DNA of 64,000 nt from Bin87 sp965217175 (GTDB taxonomy: Bacteria > Chloroflexota > Dehalococcoidia > Lucifugimonadales > UBA3495): assembly GCA_965217175.1 (NCBI GenBank), contig OZ244251.1, forward strand, positions 2,666,001-2,730,000, in the 5' to 3' direction. Positions 44,116 through 53,026 of this stretch are shown here, in pieces. The notes beneath the pieces were generated by a model, which ran no database searches, was not told the DNA's origin, and worked only from the letters and a program-made list of their open reading frames with translations. The position numbers and the translations under genes are program-made. Numbering within the stretch: the first letter of the stretch is position 1; each line of letters starts with the position of its first letter.

Positions 44116-44584
44116 CCGGACTTGCCCAACTCCCATTCCCTTCGCTTGAACTGACCGGCAGCAGGTGGCGCACCGTCCTCCCTCGGGATCCAAATCCCTA
44201 CGGCCCCGACGGTCAGGACGATTCGCAAACCACCGGATTCTCACTGCAGGGAAGGATCCGCGCTATGACAACCCTCCACGAACTCATCGCGGAACTGCCA
44301 GAGATAGCCGCCACCGCATAGAAGATCGTACCCGCGAACTTCTGGCAGAGGCAACCGCGCTACAACAGCCCCACGGCGACCAGCAGGTAACCGACGACGT
44401 TTGCGATCAACTGCCCGGTTGCGTGTAAACGGCGGCGGTAAAGTGGGCCACGTGGGCAGGTCGATCGTTGGGTTGCGGCTGTCGACGTTCAGGAAAACTG
44501 TACCACCGGCGGAATGCCTGACGGCTCTGACAGGAAGGACGGTACGGCTATGGAGATGGTGGTAAGGCCGGCGTTGGCGGGGAG
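44116..44584. other. Island stretch without a gene
   Basis: No family sequence recognised in any frame. Confidence 0.4.
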
Positions 44585-44890
44585 CTAATCGGCGGCTGGC
44601 CGGTCCGACGCTGGCGCTAACGCGCCGGCGCTGTGCCGGATGCCCTTGAGGCGGTAGCTCTCGCCGTTCATCTCCAGGATGTGCACGTGGTGGGTGAAGC
44701 GATCCAGCAGCGCGCCGGTGAGTCTTTCGGACCCGAAGACCTCGGTCCACTCGTCGAAGGGGAGGTTGGTGGTGACCAGGACGGAGCCCCGTTCGTAGCG
44801 TTGGCTGAAAACCTCGAAGAGCAGTTCCGCCCCGGTGGTGGACAGGGGTACGAAGCCCAATTCGTCAAGCTCCGGGACCATCGCTGCCGA
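44585..44890 (-). pseudogene. IS21 IstB, C-terminal part
   Basis: ELGFVPLSTTGAELLFEVFS, QRYERGSVLVTTNLPFDEWT, EVFGSERLTGALLDRFTHHV, HILEMNGESYRLKG is the end of IstB, including the sensor-like TTNLPF and arginine-rich LLDRFTH. The Walker A half is absent here. It lies on the opposite strand to the istB start at 40310. Confidence 0.88.
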
Positions 44891-45001
44891 ACCACCATAA
44901 TGGAAGCAGATTGCCACATTGCCGACCAACGCTTCCCAACGGTGATTTCGTCAGGTGATTTACGGTGGATTTTGCTGGAGCGCGCTATGCTCGGTAAATT
45001 T

Positions 45002-45025
45002 GTGTCGGCAAAATGTCGGCAAACC
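45002..45025. repeat. Putative integrase arm-site pair, right
   Basis: GTGTCGGCAAAATGTCGGCA plus AACC: two TGTCGGCA units 11 bases apart, 62 bases inside the right core, same orientation as 6072-6096. Confidence 0.5.
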
Positions 45026-45040
45026 CTCCAGGAAGCCCAT

Positions 45041-46069
45041 TTATGGATACACCGCAAGCGCATCCAGCGACATTGCTTCCGGAAATCCGCACATCAGGTT
45101 CATGTTTTGCACCGCCTGACCGGCCGCCCCTTTCACCAGATTATCCAGACAGCTGATTACGATGAGCCGGTTCGTACGCGAGTCGACCACCGGATGAACC
45201 AGACAGTAGTTGTTGCCCAGGGTTTGCTTGGTTTGCGGCGGCGTATCGGTGACCTGAACGAAGGCGTTGTCAGCGTAGAAATCTTTGTACATCTGCCGAA
45301 CCCGCTCCGACGCATCCGCAGATTGCGCGATGTCGGGACGAAGCGGAGCGTAGCAGGAACTCAGGATCCCGCGGGTCATGGGGATCAGGTGGGTCAGGAA
45401 CGTCAGGTTAACGGGCTGATCCGCCACCGCGTCCAGTTCCTGACTGATCTCTGGTAGATGGCGATGTCCGTTGACGGAATAAGCCATCACGTTTTCGTTC
45501 ACTTCCGAAAAGTGCGTGGTCATGCTCAAACTGCGGCCAGCGCCCGAAACACCCGATTTACTATCGACGATGATGTCACCGCCGATCCAACCGTTCTGCA
45601 CCGCCGGCGTTAGCGCGAGAATGGCCGAGGTGGGATAACATCCAGGATTAGCCACCAGCCGCGCGTCGGAAACGGCATCCCGGTTCAATTCGGTCAGACC
45701 GTAAACGGCTTCCTCAAGATACGTAGGGTCGGGATGTTCGACTCCATACCACTGGGTGTAAACATCGGCCTGCTTGAGCCTGAAGTCCGCCGATATATCC
45801 ACTACCTTTATGTTCTGCTCCAACAGCGGGATGCAGGCTTCAGCGCTTGCCTTGTGAGGCAATGCCGAGAACACCAGATCGAGACCGTCGCACAAGTCAG
45901 CGGTGATCTCCAGTTTCATGTTGTCCAGGTGAGGAAACACTTGACCCAATGGTTGCCCGGCGGCGCTGCGCCCGGTCACGGACGCTATCTCCACCTCCGG
46001 GTGATGGCGCAATATACGCACCAGTTCACATCCGGCATATCCGGTCACGTTGATGATTCCTACTTTCAC
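45041..46069 (-). CDS. argC: N-acetyl-gamma-glutamyl-phosphate reductase
   Basis: 342 aa from ATG 46067-46069. NAD(P) motif GIINVTGYAGCELVRILRHH, active-site Cys in NPGCYPTSAILAL, and GHRHLPEI with the catalytic His. It reduces N-acetylglutamyl phosphate to the semialdehyde in arginine synthesis. The last 21 codons lie beyond the attachment core, and under the island hypothesis were supplied by the element; they keep the gene intact. The ATG overlaps the nth stop by four bases, so both genes are co-translated. Other arg genes are not in the window. Confidence 0.95.
   Translation of the reverse strand: MKVGIINVTGYAGCELVRILRHHPEVEIASVTGRSAAGQPLGQVFPHLDNMKLEITADLCDGLDLVFSALPHKASAEACIPLLEQNIKVVDISADFRLKQADVYTQWYGVEHPDPTYLEEAVYGLTELNRDAVSDARLVANPGCYPTSAILALTPAVQNGWIGGDIIVDSKSGVSGAGRSLSMTTHFSEVNENVMAYSVNGHRHLPEISQELDAVADQPVNLTFLTHLIPMTRGILSSCYAPLRPDIAQSADASERVRQMYKDFYADNAFVQVTDTPPQTKQTLGNNYCLVHPVVDSRTNRLIVISCLDNLVKGAAGQAVQNMNLMCGFPEAMSLDALAVYP
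45087..45106. other. Putative attachment core, right (attR), inside argC
   Basis: Identical to 5944-5963. It lies within the argC coding sequence, 44 bases before the stop. Confidence 0.65.
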
Positions 46070-46923
46070 GGTTCCAGCTCCTTAACGGCTTGAGTATGTG
46101 GTACAGGCGTAGCGGACTTGTCGTTCCGTCGCCTGCGTCCCGGAGCCTGGCCATCTGGACGATCATTGTCTGCTGTAGTAGTCGACCCATCGCCGGATTC
46201 GACGGCGGCCCGCACGGCTGCCTCATCTCGGGCGGGGCAACCGTAATTCACCACGCATTCCCCGCACAACGGACGCTGTGCCTTGCACACCTGCCGCCCG
46301 TGGGTGATAAACGCGGCATGAAAAGGATACACATCCTCCGGAGGCATCGCCGCTTCCAGTATTTCGTGGGCTTTGTCAGCGCTCACTTTCGGGCCGATTA
46401 TGCCCAACCGTTGGCTAACCCGATAGATGTGCGTATCCACCGCCATCGCCGGCATCCCCAGCGAAAAACTCAACACTATACCCGCTGATTTGGGACCAAT
46501 ACCCGGCAGTTGCCGCAGCCAGGTTCGAGCATCGCCCATCGGCATCTCCGCCAAAAAATGCAAGTCCAGCGATCCTTCGTTCAACTCGAGAATTTGGTTC
46601 AGCACCCTGCTTATGCGCGGGGCTTTGATTTTCGCCAGTCCACCACCGGCAATCGCTTCCTCAATGTCTTCTACAGATGCCTCGGCTACGGCGTACAGGG
46701 TGCCAAAGCGATGCATCAGGCTTCGGAACGCCCGCTCCGAATTCCGGTCGGACGTGTGCTGAGACAGGATCGTGAAAACCAGTTCATGAGCTGGGTCGAG
46801 GCGGGGTTCGTTTTCGAACGGTCCGTGCTGTTCCGTCAGCAGGCGGATCGCATCAGCCACGGTTACGCCAAGTTTTTTGGCGCGGCGAGTGCGGCGCGGT
46901 TTGGCGGCGGTTTTCGGAGGCAT
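46066..46923 (-). CDS. nth: Endonuclease III
   Basis: 285 aa from ATG 46921-46923. HhH-GPD fold: ELVFTILSQHTSDRNSERAF, helix-hairpin-helix LPGIGPKSAGIVL with the catalytic Lys, and VDTHIYRVSQRLG with the catalytic Asp. It has a 4Fe-4S loop C-x6-C-x2-C-x5-C (CKAQRPLCGECVVNYGC). It removes oxidised pyrimidines and nicks abasic sites. The C-terminal 50 residues after the cluster are low-complexity and charged, longer than in E. coli. It overlaps argC by ATGA. Confidence 0.93.
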   Translation of the reverse strand: MPPKTAAKPRRTRRAKKLGVTVADAIRLLTEQHGPFENEPRLDPAHELVFTILSQHTSDRNSERAFRSLMHRFGTLYAVAEASVEDIEEAIAGGGLAKIKAPRISRVLNQILELNEGSLDLHFLAEMPMGDARTWLRQLPGIGPKSAGIVLSFSLGMPAMAVDTHIYRVSQRLGIIGPKVSADKAHEILEAAMPPEDVYPFHAAFITHGRQVCKAQRPLCGECVVNYGCPARDEAAVRAAVESGDGSTTTADNDRPDGQAPGRRRRNDKSATPVPHTQAVKELEP

Positions 46924-46978
46924 TTGCAATCCCAATCAGTACCGGGATTTTAGCATACAGCAACCGGCCACGCCCGCA

Positions 46979-48244
46979 TCAGGGGGCCTGGGTTCGCGCC
47001 GGCGCGGTCGATTGGGGTGTTGGTGGCGAGGGGCGCGTGATCAGGGGGGTCAGGAACAGGGCGGGCAGTGAAATCGCAATGCACGCCAGGGCGCTCAGCG
47101 TGACGGACATTCGGATACCGATCAAATCTCCCAACCAACCCATCAGCAGGACGCCCGGCGGGGTACCGATGCCGATACACAGGCTCTGCAAGCCAACCAT
47201 ACGACCCCGCATCTCGGGCGGCGACGAGCGCATGGTGATGGCGCCCTGCATGGTACCAAAACAGGAGAGGCCGATTCCGCTGAGAATCAGAATGACAAAA
47301 GTAACCGCGTACCAGGGAGACCAGACAAATACTGTTGATAACAACATCACGGTGAAAGCGCCGGCGGCGAAAAAGCGTCCGTGATACCGCATGGTACCAA
47401 TGGAGGCAAGTATGCCGGCCATGGCCAACTGGCCCAGAGCTTCCGCGGCCGCAAGGGCGCCCACCAGGGTCTCACCGACGCGCAGGTGATCTCGCCCTAT
47501 GGCCGGCACAAATTGACGTGCCGGAAAGGCCAGGCCGTTAATCATTATGGTGATGAAGAGCATCCCCAACAGTTGACGATGGCCCAGGGCCGCGCGCACC
47601 ACGTTGCCCAGGCTGTTCCAGATGGGTTCCACGCGCCATTCCCGTTCCACCAGAGGAATCCGCACCCGGATTACCAACGCCATAGCGGCCACGTGCAACA
47701 CTACAATCACGGCATAAGCCCAAGTGTAACCGGCATAGTGAGGCCAAAAGTATCCGACGTGTTCGACGAAGAAGCCACCGAAGAAGGGGCCTACCATCCT
47801 CCCAACGGTTCCGCTGATGGAGTCAATTGACAGGGCGTTAACCACGCGTCGCTCGCCAACGATGTCAAAGACGGCGGTACGGCGAGCCGGGTCTTCCAGG
47901 GCGCGACTGATGCCCTGCAGCAGCATGGCGGTAAAAACATGCCACGGCGCAATCTGGCCGGACCACAGCAACACGAACAACGCCACCCCCCCGGCAAACT
48001 TGATGGCCAGCGCAATAACCCAGATTTTCTTACGGTCAAAACGGTCGGCAATCACTCCGGTGAAGGGTGAAATTATGGGCCTGGGCAGGTTTTCAAACGC
48101 CAGCACCAGCCCAAGCATCAGCGCAGAATCAGTCAGGGAATAAACCAGTACGCTGGTAACCAGAAGTTCCATCCAGCGCGTGAGTTCTGCTACGTTGACC
48201 ACATACCATATCGCTCGAAAAAGGGGGTTCCGCAAAACCTCCAT
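46979..48244 (-). CDS. MFS transporter
   Basis: About 421 aa with roughly 12 membrane helices. ATG 48242-48244 is chosen; a TTG at 48280 would add 12 residues, and neither has a strong ribosome site. Motif A-like loop IADRFDRKKIWVIALAIKFA between helices 2 and 3, and GTPPGVLLMGWLGDLIGIR late, resemble the Bcr/EntS-type MFS_3 efflux group. Substrate unknown. Ends with a Pro/Thr-rich tail. It lies 55 bases upstream of nth on the same strand. Confidence 0.87.
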   Translation of the reverse strand: MEVLRNPLFRAIWYVVNVAELTRWMELLVTSVLVYSLTDSALMLGLVLAFENLPRPIISPFTGVIADRFDRKKIWVIALAIKFAGGVALFVLLWSGQIAPWHVFTAMLLQGISRALEDPARRTAVFDIVGERRVVNALSIDSISGTVGRMVGPFFGGFFVEHVGYFWPHYAGYTWAYAVIVVLHVAAMALVIRVRIPLVEREWRVEPIWNSLGNVVRAALGHRQLLGMLFITIMINGLAFPARQFVPAIGRDHLRVGETLVGALAAAEALGQLAMAGILASIGTMRYHGRFFAAGAFTVMLLSTVFVWSPWYAVTFVILILSGIGLSCFGTMQGAITMRSSPPEMRGRMVGLQSLCIGIGTPPGVLLMGWLGDLIGIRMSVTLSALACIAISLPALFLTPLITRPSPPTPQSTAPARTQAP

Positions 48245-48280
48245 TAACGGCGATGGCGAACGGCCCCCGCGAAATGCCAA

Positions 48281-48610
48281 CTAAGCCCCCAAGCGTCTAA
48301 AATGCCCCAACAGTGTAAACGCTGTGTGAAGGGGTTTCTATATCCCGAGCATCAGGATATGGCTCAATTGCCTGGCGAGTCGGGCCATCAGTCCGAATGC
48401 CGGTGGATCAGTGCCCGCGTTCACCACGCAAAACCGGTGGACTCCGCCGCCGCGCCGTACAGGACAATGAATACCCGTACGATATAATGCGTCGAAATAT
48501 TTGACGGCTGGGCTGCGGCTGATCGCCGCCCATGCCGCGAATGCAGGACCTCAGATAATCGCCCGATCGCATCCGAATCGCCGCCCACCTTGTCTGGAGA
48601 TACCGCCGCG
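48281..48610. other. Intergenic, divergent promoters expected
   Basis: Separates the divergent MFS and cysC genes. A 61-codon ORF at 48302 with CKRC near its start has no ribosome site; I do not call it. Confidence 0.4.
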
Positions 48611-49189
48611 ATGCTGGCACAGCCGCAAAGTGAACTGCGCTTGCAGCGTCCCTTCGTGATTTGGCTCACGGGATTGTCCGGAGCCGGCAAAAGCACGCTG
48701 GCCGGTTGGGTTTCCGCCGAGCTACGCCAAAAAGGATTCGGCACCTACATACTCGATGGCGACGATCTCCGGCACGGGCTGAACAACGACCTGGGATTTA
48801 GCGCCGCTGATCGGAAGGAGAACGTGCGTCGGCTCGCTCACGTTGCAACCCTTATGTACGACGCGGGTCTCATTATCCTCGTGGCCTGTATTTCCCCATT
48901 CCAGTCCGAACGCGACTTTGCCCGTGGTATGTTGCCGTGCGGCAGGTTCGTGGAGGTGTTTGTGGACACTCCGCTGTCGCTATGCGAGAAACGGGATACC
49001 AAGGGGTTGTACCGCCGGGCGCGCGCCGGAGAAATCTCCGAATTTACCGGCATCGACTCTCCCTACGAACGCCCCGTCGACGCGGAAATCATCGTTGACA
49101 CCACCGGCCGTTCGGTCTCCGACTCCGGTTCCGAAGTACTCGATTTCTTGATCCAAAGGCAGCTGTTGAAGTGGCCGGTTCACGGGTGA
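48611..49189 (+). CDS. cysC: Adenylylsulfate kinase
   Basis: 192 aa from ATG 48611 (GGAGA ten bases upstream; an in-frame TTG at 48590 is less likely). P-loop GLSGAGKS (21-28), then LDGDDLRHGLNNDLGFSAAD with the substrate-binding Asp/Arg, the lid region CISPFQSERDFAR, and EISEFTGIDSPYERP. It phosphorylates APS to PAPS. No ATP sulfurylase is in view. The stop overlaps the next gene, a sulfotransferase that would use the PAPS. Confidence 0.94.
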   Translation: MLAQPQSELRLQRPFVIWLTGLSGAGKSTLAGWVSAELRQKGFGTYILDGDDLRHGLNNDLGFSAADRKENVRRLAHVATLMYDAGLIILVACISPFQSERDFARGMLPCGRFVEVFVDTPLSLCEKRDTKGLYRRARAGEISEFTGIDSPYERPVDAEIIVDTTGRSVSDSGSEVLDFLIQRQLLKWPVHG

Positions 49190-50409
49190 CCCAGGAGTCT
49201 GCAAAGCCACCGCCGTCGCGTCCCGCCAACCGAAGCGGCTACAACCCGGGGGCCGGGAACCAATCCGGCGCCTTCGCCTCCGGTTTCAACAACTTCCTGG
49301 CCACGGGGCGGGTTTCGCTGGCGCTGGCGCTGGCAATTCGCTACGGTGTCGACCGGGAGTACCTGCCGCGATTCCTGGGCGTTTTGACCGCCGACGCAAT
49401 ATTTTCGCCAATGCGGTTCTGGCAAAGTGTCACCTACGGGCGCAGGATCAAACATGCCGAGCTGCATCCTGAACCGCTTTTCCTTCTCGGATTCTGGCGT
49501 TCCGGCACCACCCTGCTGCACAACCTTCTTGCCGTAGATCAGCGTTGGGGATACGTCAACACCTATCAGGCCGCCATGCCCGACCTTTTCCTTGCCGGTC
49601 AGCGGTGGGTCCGGCGTCTGCTGGCATCGAAACTCCCCGAGAACCGCGGCATCGACAACATCCCCGTAGATTTCGCGATGCCCCAGGAAGAAGAGATCGC
49701 CATGATGTGCACCTGTGGTCTCAGCCCTTATGTTTTTCTTCACTTTCCCCGCACCGCCAGCAAGATGCTCGACTACCTGTTCGTGGGCGATCGATTGGAC
49801 AATTCCCAATCCCAGCGTTGGCGCAGGAAATACCTGGGACTGCTGAAAGCGGCCAGCTATAACATGGGAGGCAAACCGCTGCTGCTCAAGTCGCCCTCCA
49901 ATACCAGCCGGGTGTCGACTTTGTTGGAGCTGTTTCCCAACGCGCGGTTTGTATATATCCAGCGCAACCCATACGACACGCTGCGGTCTTACATGCACCT
50001 GTTGCGCTTGATGAACGATTGGCACGCCTTTCAGCGTGTTGACTTCGACGACCTGCTCCAACGGCAGGTCTTGACCTACCGACAGATGGCCAAAACCTAC
50101 CTCGAACAGCGTGAGTTGATACCCAATGGTCGCCTGGTCGAGATCAAATACGAAGATCTGGAACTGGATAAACTGGGCCAAATCCATAGCATCTATGACC
50201 AGTTGGGATTGGAGGGGTTCGAGTTCTTCAAACCACAGCTGGGAGAGTATGTGGACTCCATCGCCGGCTTTCAAAAGAACCCGTCCCACATCGACGATCA
50301 GGTGATTGAGTTGGTCAACGAGCATGTTCCGTTCCTCGTCACCGAATATGGATACGACCGGTTGTCGCAACACGCCCCGACTTCAACAACCGGGCGTGAT
50401 AGTATTTAG
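49171..50409 (+). CDS. Sulfotransferase family protein
   Basis: 412 aa from GTG 49171; GTG 49186 in a GTGA overlap with the cysC stop is an equally good start. The 5'-phosphosulfate loop GFWRSGTTLLHNLL (107-120), the 3'-phosphate site RNPYDTLRSY (about 265-274) and KSPSNTSRVSTLLELFPNAR are sulfotransferase signatures. It transfers sulfate from PAPS to an alcohol or amine acceptor, perhaps a surface glycan or lipid. Overlap with cysC couples production and use of PAPS. Confidence 0.92.
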   Translation: MAGSRVTQESAKPPPSRPANRSGYNPGAGNQSGAFASGFNNFLATGRVSLALALAIRYGVDREYLPRFLGVLTADAIFSPMRFWQSVTYGRRIKHAELHPEPLFLLGFWRSGTTLLHNLLAVDQRWGYVNTYQAAMPDLFLAGQRWVRRLLASKLPENRGIDNIPVDFAMPQEEEIAMMCTCGLSPYVFLHFPRTASKMLDYLFVGDRLDNSQSQRWRRKYLGLLKAASYNMGGKPLLLKSPSNTSRVSTLLELFPNARFVYIQRNPYDTLRSYMHLLRLMNDWHAFQRVDFDDLLQRQVLTYRQMAKTYLEQRELIPNGRLVEIKYEDLELDKLGQIHSIYDQLGLEGFEFFKPQLGEYVDSIAGFQKNPSHIDDQVIELVNEHVPFLVTEYGYDRLSQHAPTSTTGRDSI

Positions 50410-50477
50410 CCTGCGGTTGATACGTACTCATCTAATTGCGGATTCTGGCGGCCTGATCGGATCAAGGGAGGCACATA

Positions 50478-51359
50478 ATGGACAAGTCTGTAACTGATTT
50501 TTGGGATGCCACGGTTGCAATACTGAACGAAACTGCAGTAGACGCCACCCTCACGGAATGCCCGGAACGAAGCGGCCGGGAATACGAAACCTGGAACGTC
50601 ACCGTGCGCAGCTACGGCGGCCAACGACTCCGGGGCTTCTACTCCGTGCCGCGAGATGTACCAGCCTCCGGAAAATTTCCGGCTATGCTGGCCGTCCCCG
50701 GTTACGGCGGCGCCAAGGAAATCCCCTACCACGTGGTGATGCAGGGATTCGCCGTACTGACGTTGTTCCCCAGAGCTCAGGGAGAAAGCGTGCCGGAATG
50801 GGATTTGCCCAGCGACACCAAGCTGACCTACAGCATCAACGATCGAAACGGCTATTACTACCGGGCTGGATACATGGATTGTGTCCGCGGTATCGACTTC
50901 CTTTCAGAACGCGACGAAGTGGACGGCAACCGCATCGGCATGTGGAGCCGCAGCCAGGGCGGTGGGTTCACCCTGGCCACCGCTGCTCTCGATCATCGCC
51001 TCGCCGCCGCTGTGGCCGAAGAGCCCTTCATGTGCAACTACCCGGTCGCCATCGATATCGACACCCGCCCCTACCATGAGCTGCGTAATTACGTTCAGGA
51101 TCACCCGGAACAGCGCCAATCCATGCTCGATACCCTCTATTACTTCGACACCCTCACCCTGGCCGATGCCATTGAGTGTCCGATCCTGGTCAACATCGGC
51201 ATGGCCGACAACACCTGCCCTTACCCCACCATCATGCCGGTGTTCGATCGGATCCAGGCGCATAAATCCCTGTTGGTTTACCCCGACCTCCATCACAGCC
51301 CCTGTACTGACTTCAACATCCACGCCATGAACTGGTTGAAACGGTATCTGGGCGCCTGA
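50478..51359 (+). CDS. Alpha/beta hydrolase, acetyl-xylan-esterase (AXE1) type
   Basis: 293 aa with GGGAGG before ATG 50478. N-terminal beta domain (GGQRLRGFYSVPRDVPASGK), AVPGYGGAKEIP as oxyanion region, GIDFLSERDEVDGNRIGMWS, nucleophile Ser in SRSQGGGFTLA, acid Asp in MADNTCPYPT and His in DLHHSPC. AXE1/cephalosporin-deacetylase relatives remove acetyl groups from sugars. With the sulfotransferase upstream it might act on modified glycans, but this is inference. Confidence 0.88.
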   Translation: MDKSVTDFWDATVAILNETAVDATLTECPERSGREYETWNVTVRSYGGQRLRGFYSVPRDVPASGKFPAMLAVPGYGGAKEIPYHVVMQGFAVLTLFPRAQGESVPEWDLPSDTKLTYSINDRNGYYYRAGYMDCVRGIDFLSERDEVDGNRIGMWSRSQGGGFTLATAALDHRLAAAVAEEPFMCNYPVAIDIDTRPYHELRNYVQDHPEQRQSMLDTLYYFDTLTLADAIECPILVNIGMADNTCPYPTIMPVFDRIQAHKSLLVYPDLHHSPCTDFNIHAMNWLKRYLGA

Positions 51360-51398
51360 TTCGTCCGGCGACGCAGCCACCACAACAGGAGTATCCAC

Positions 51399-52856
51399 AT
51401 GCCAGCGCGCACCGGAGCGGAGTACCTGACTGGCCTCAGGGAACAGACCCGTGAAATCTGGCTGGACGGGGAAAGAGTTCCCGACGCTACCGAGTTCCCC
51501 GGATTGGCCAACGCAGCCAGATCAATCGCCGCTCTCTACGATATGCAACACCGCGGTCCCGCCGCAGGGCAGATGACCTACACCTCTCCCACCACCGGCG
51601 ACCCGGTCGGCCTGTCGTTTCTGGTACCCAGGACCTCCGAAGATTTGGCGCTCCGCCGCACCATGATGTCCCAATGGGCGCACGCCACCTACGGCATGAT
51701 GGGACGAACGCCAGACTTCCTCAACGTAACCATCATGGCGATGGCGGCGGCCGGAGACTTCTTCGGGGACGACCGGCCCGAATTCAAGCAAAACGTCCAG
51801 AGTTACTATGAGTTCGCTCGGGAAAACGACATCTGCATGACCCACACGCTGGTCAACTTGCAGCGCAACCGGGCCCCATCAGCCACCTCGATGAACTACT
51901 CCACTGATGTCGCCCTACAGGTCGTCAACGAAACTGATGCCGGGCTGGTCGTGCGCGGCCCCAGGGTCCTGGCCACGCTGGGTCCCCTGTCAGACGAGAT
52001 AATGGTCTATCCCACCCGTTCGCACCTCCTGGCCCGGGATGAAGATGCCCACAAGTACGCCTTCGCGTTCGCGGTACCCTGCGGGATACCCGGCCTCAAG
52101 TTCATCTGCCGCGAAAGTTTCGACTTGAACAAATCGCATTTCGACCATCCGTTGGGATCGCGATTCGATGAAATGGACGCCATCGTCTATTTCGACGACG
52201 TTCTGGTCCCGTGGGAGCGGGTGTTCATGTACGGCGACCGGCACAAGTGCAACAACATGTCAGCCGTAACCGGGCAGTACGTCCATACCGGGCATCAGGT
52301 GGTAACCAAGAACGTCGCCAAGTGTGAGTTCGTCGCCGGAATCGCCAGTTTGATGGTCGATACCTTGGGCACCGGCGACATCCCTCAGGTTCAGGGATTG
52401 CTGGCCGAGCTGGTTGAAAATCTGGAAATTACCAAAGCCCTGCTCACACAATCCGAAGTCAACGCCGCCGTCGACGAATGGGGCGTCATGCTGCCGGATC
52501 GAGTGCCTCTGAATGTCGCCCGCAACCTGTTTATCAAGATGTACCCGCGCATGGCGGAAATCATCCAGCTCCTGGGCTCCAGCAGCCTGATGGCTCTCCC
52601 ATCTGAGGCCGACTTCAATGGGCCGTTGGCCGACGTGCTCGATACCTACCTCGACACTGATACCGCCACTGCCCGCGAACGGGTACGTCTGTTCCGGCTC
52701 GCCTGGGACACGGCGTGCAGCGCCTTCGGTGGTCGGCAGGTGTTATACGAACGGTATTTCCAGGGCGACTGGATGCGCAACGCCGCCCTGTTGTTGAGTA
52801 TCTACGACCGCGAGCCGCTGATGCAGCAGGTCCGCGAATTCCTCGAACGAGACTAA
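51399..52856 (+). CDS. HpaB-family flavin-dependent monooxygenase
   Basis: 485 aa. Signatures of the 4-hydroxyphenylacetate 3-hydroxylase oxygenase component: RTGAEYLTGLREQTREIWLD at the N-terminus, THTLVNLQRNR, DEMDAIVYFDDVLVPWERVF, TGHQVVTKNVAKCEFVAGIA. It uses FADH2 supplied by a separate reductase to hydroxylate phenols. No HpaC reductase is adjacent. It starts 39 bases after the esterase stop, so the two are likely co-transcribed. Confidence 0.9.
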   Translation: MPARTGAEYLTGLREQTREIWLDGERVPDATEFPGLANAARSIAALYDMQHRGPAAGQMTYTSPTTGDPVGLSFLVPRTSEDLALRRTMMSQWAHATYGMMGRTPDFLNVTIMAMAAAGDFFGDDRPEFKQNVQSYYEFARENDICMTHTLVNLQRNRAPSATSMNYSTDVALQVVNETDAGLVVRGPRVLATLGPLSDEIMVYPTRSHLLARDEDAHKYAFAFAVPCGIPGLKFICRESFDLNKSHFDHPLGSRFDEMDAIVYFDDVLVPWERVFMYGDRHKCNNMSAVTGQYVHTGHQVVTKNVAKCEFVAGIASLMVDTLGTGDIPQVQGLLAELVENLEITKALLTQSEVNAAVDEWGVMLPDRVPLNVARNLFIKMYPRMAEIIQLLGSSSLMALPSEADFNGPLADVLDTYLDTDTATARERVRLFRLAWDTACSAFGGRQVLYERYFQGDWMRNAALLLSIYDREPLMQQVREFLERD

Positions 52857-52930
52857 CGACGGATACTCAAACCCAACGCCCCGAGACCCTGCGTACGGTT
52901 CGTGGCATACGGTTCCGTGCCTACAGGCAG

Positions 52931-52969
52931 CAGTCCCGCCTCGGTTTGCAAATAAATGCGGCGGGACTG
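52931..52969. terminator. Hairpin between convergent genes
   Basis: A perfect 10-bp stem CAGTCCCGCC / GGCGGGACTG with a 19-base loop, between the hpaB-like gene (+) and pstS (-). No T-run; likely a shared transcription end. Confidence 0.45.
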
Positions 52970-53026
52970 TAATCCGGTCCCGCCGTCAAAGAATCCGACA
53001 ATTGCCCGGCTCCGGGTAATAGACGA

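Larger units (their letters stand above)
5964..45086. mobile_element. Integrated genomic island (~39.1 kb) in the argC 3' end
   Basis: The interval is bordered by directly repeated argC 3' ends. It carries a tyrosine integrase next to the left border, an excisionase-like gene, and related 25-bp double repeats just inside both borders (6072-6096, 45002-45025). It is full of IS elements, gene fragments and partial defence genes, while both flanks are compact chromosome. Removing it would place tRNA-Glu directly downstream of argC. The integrase is broken by two stops, so the island is probably fixed. Later insertions may have enlarged it; the original element may have been smaller. Confidence 0.7.

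Noticed and set aside
48302..48487. Small Cys-containing ORF (CKRC) in the MFS-cysC gap
   Set aside because: No ribosome site, poor composition after residue 35, and it sits where divergent promoters are expected.
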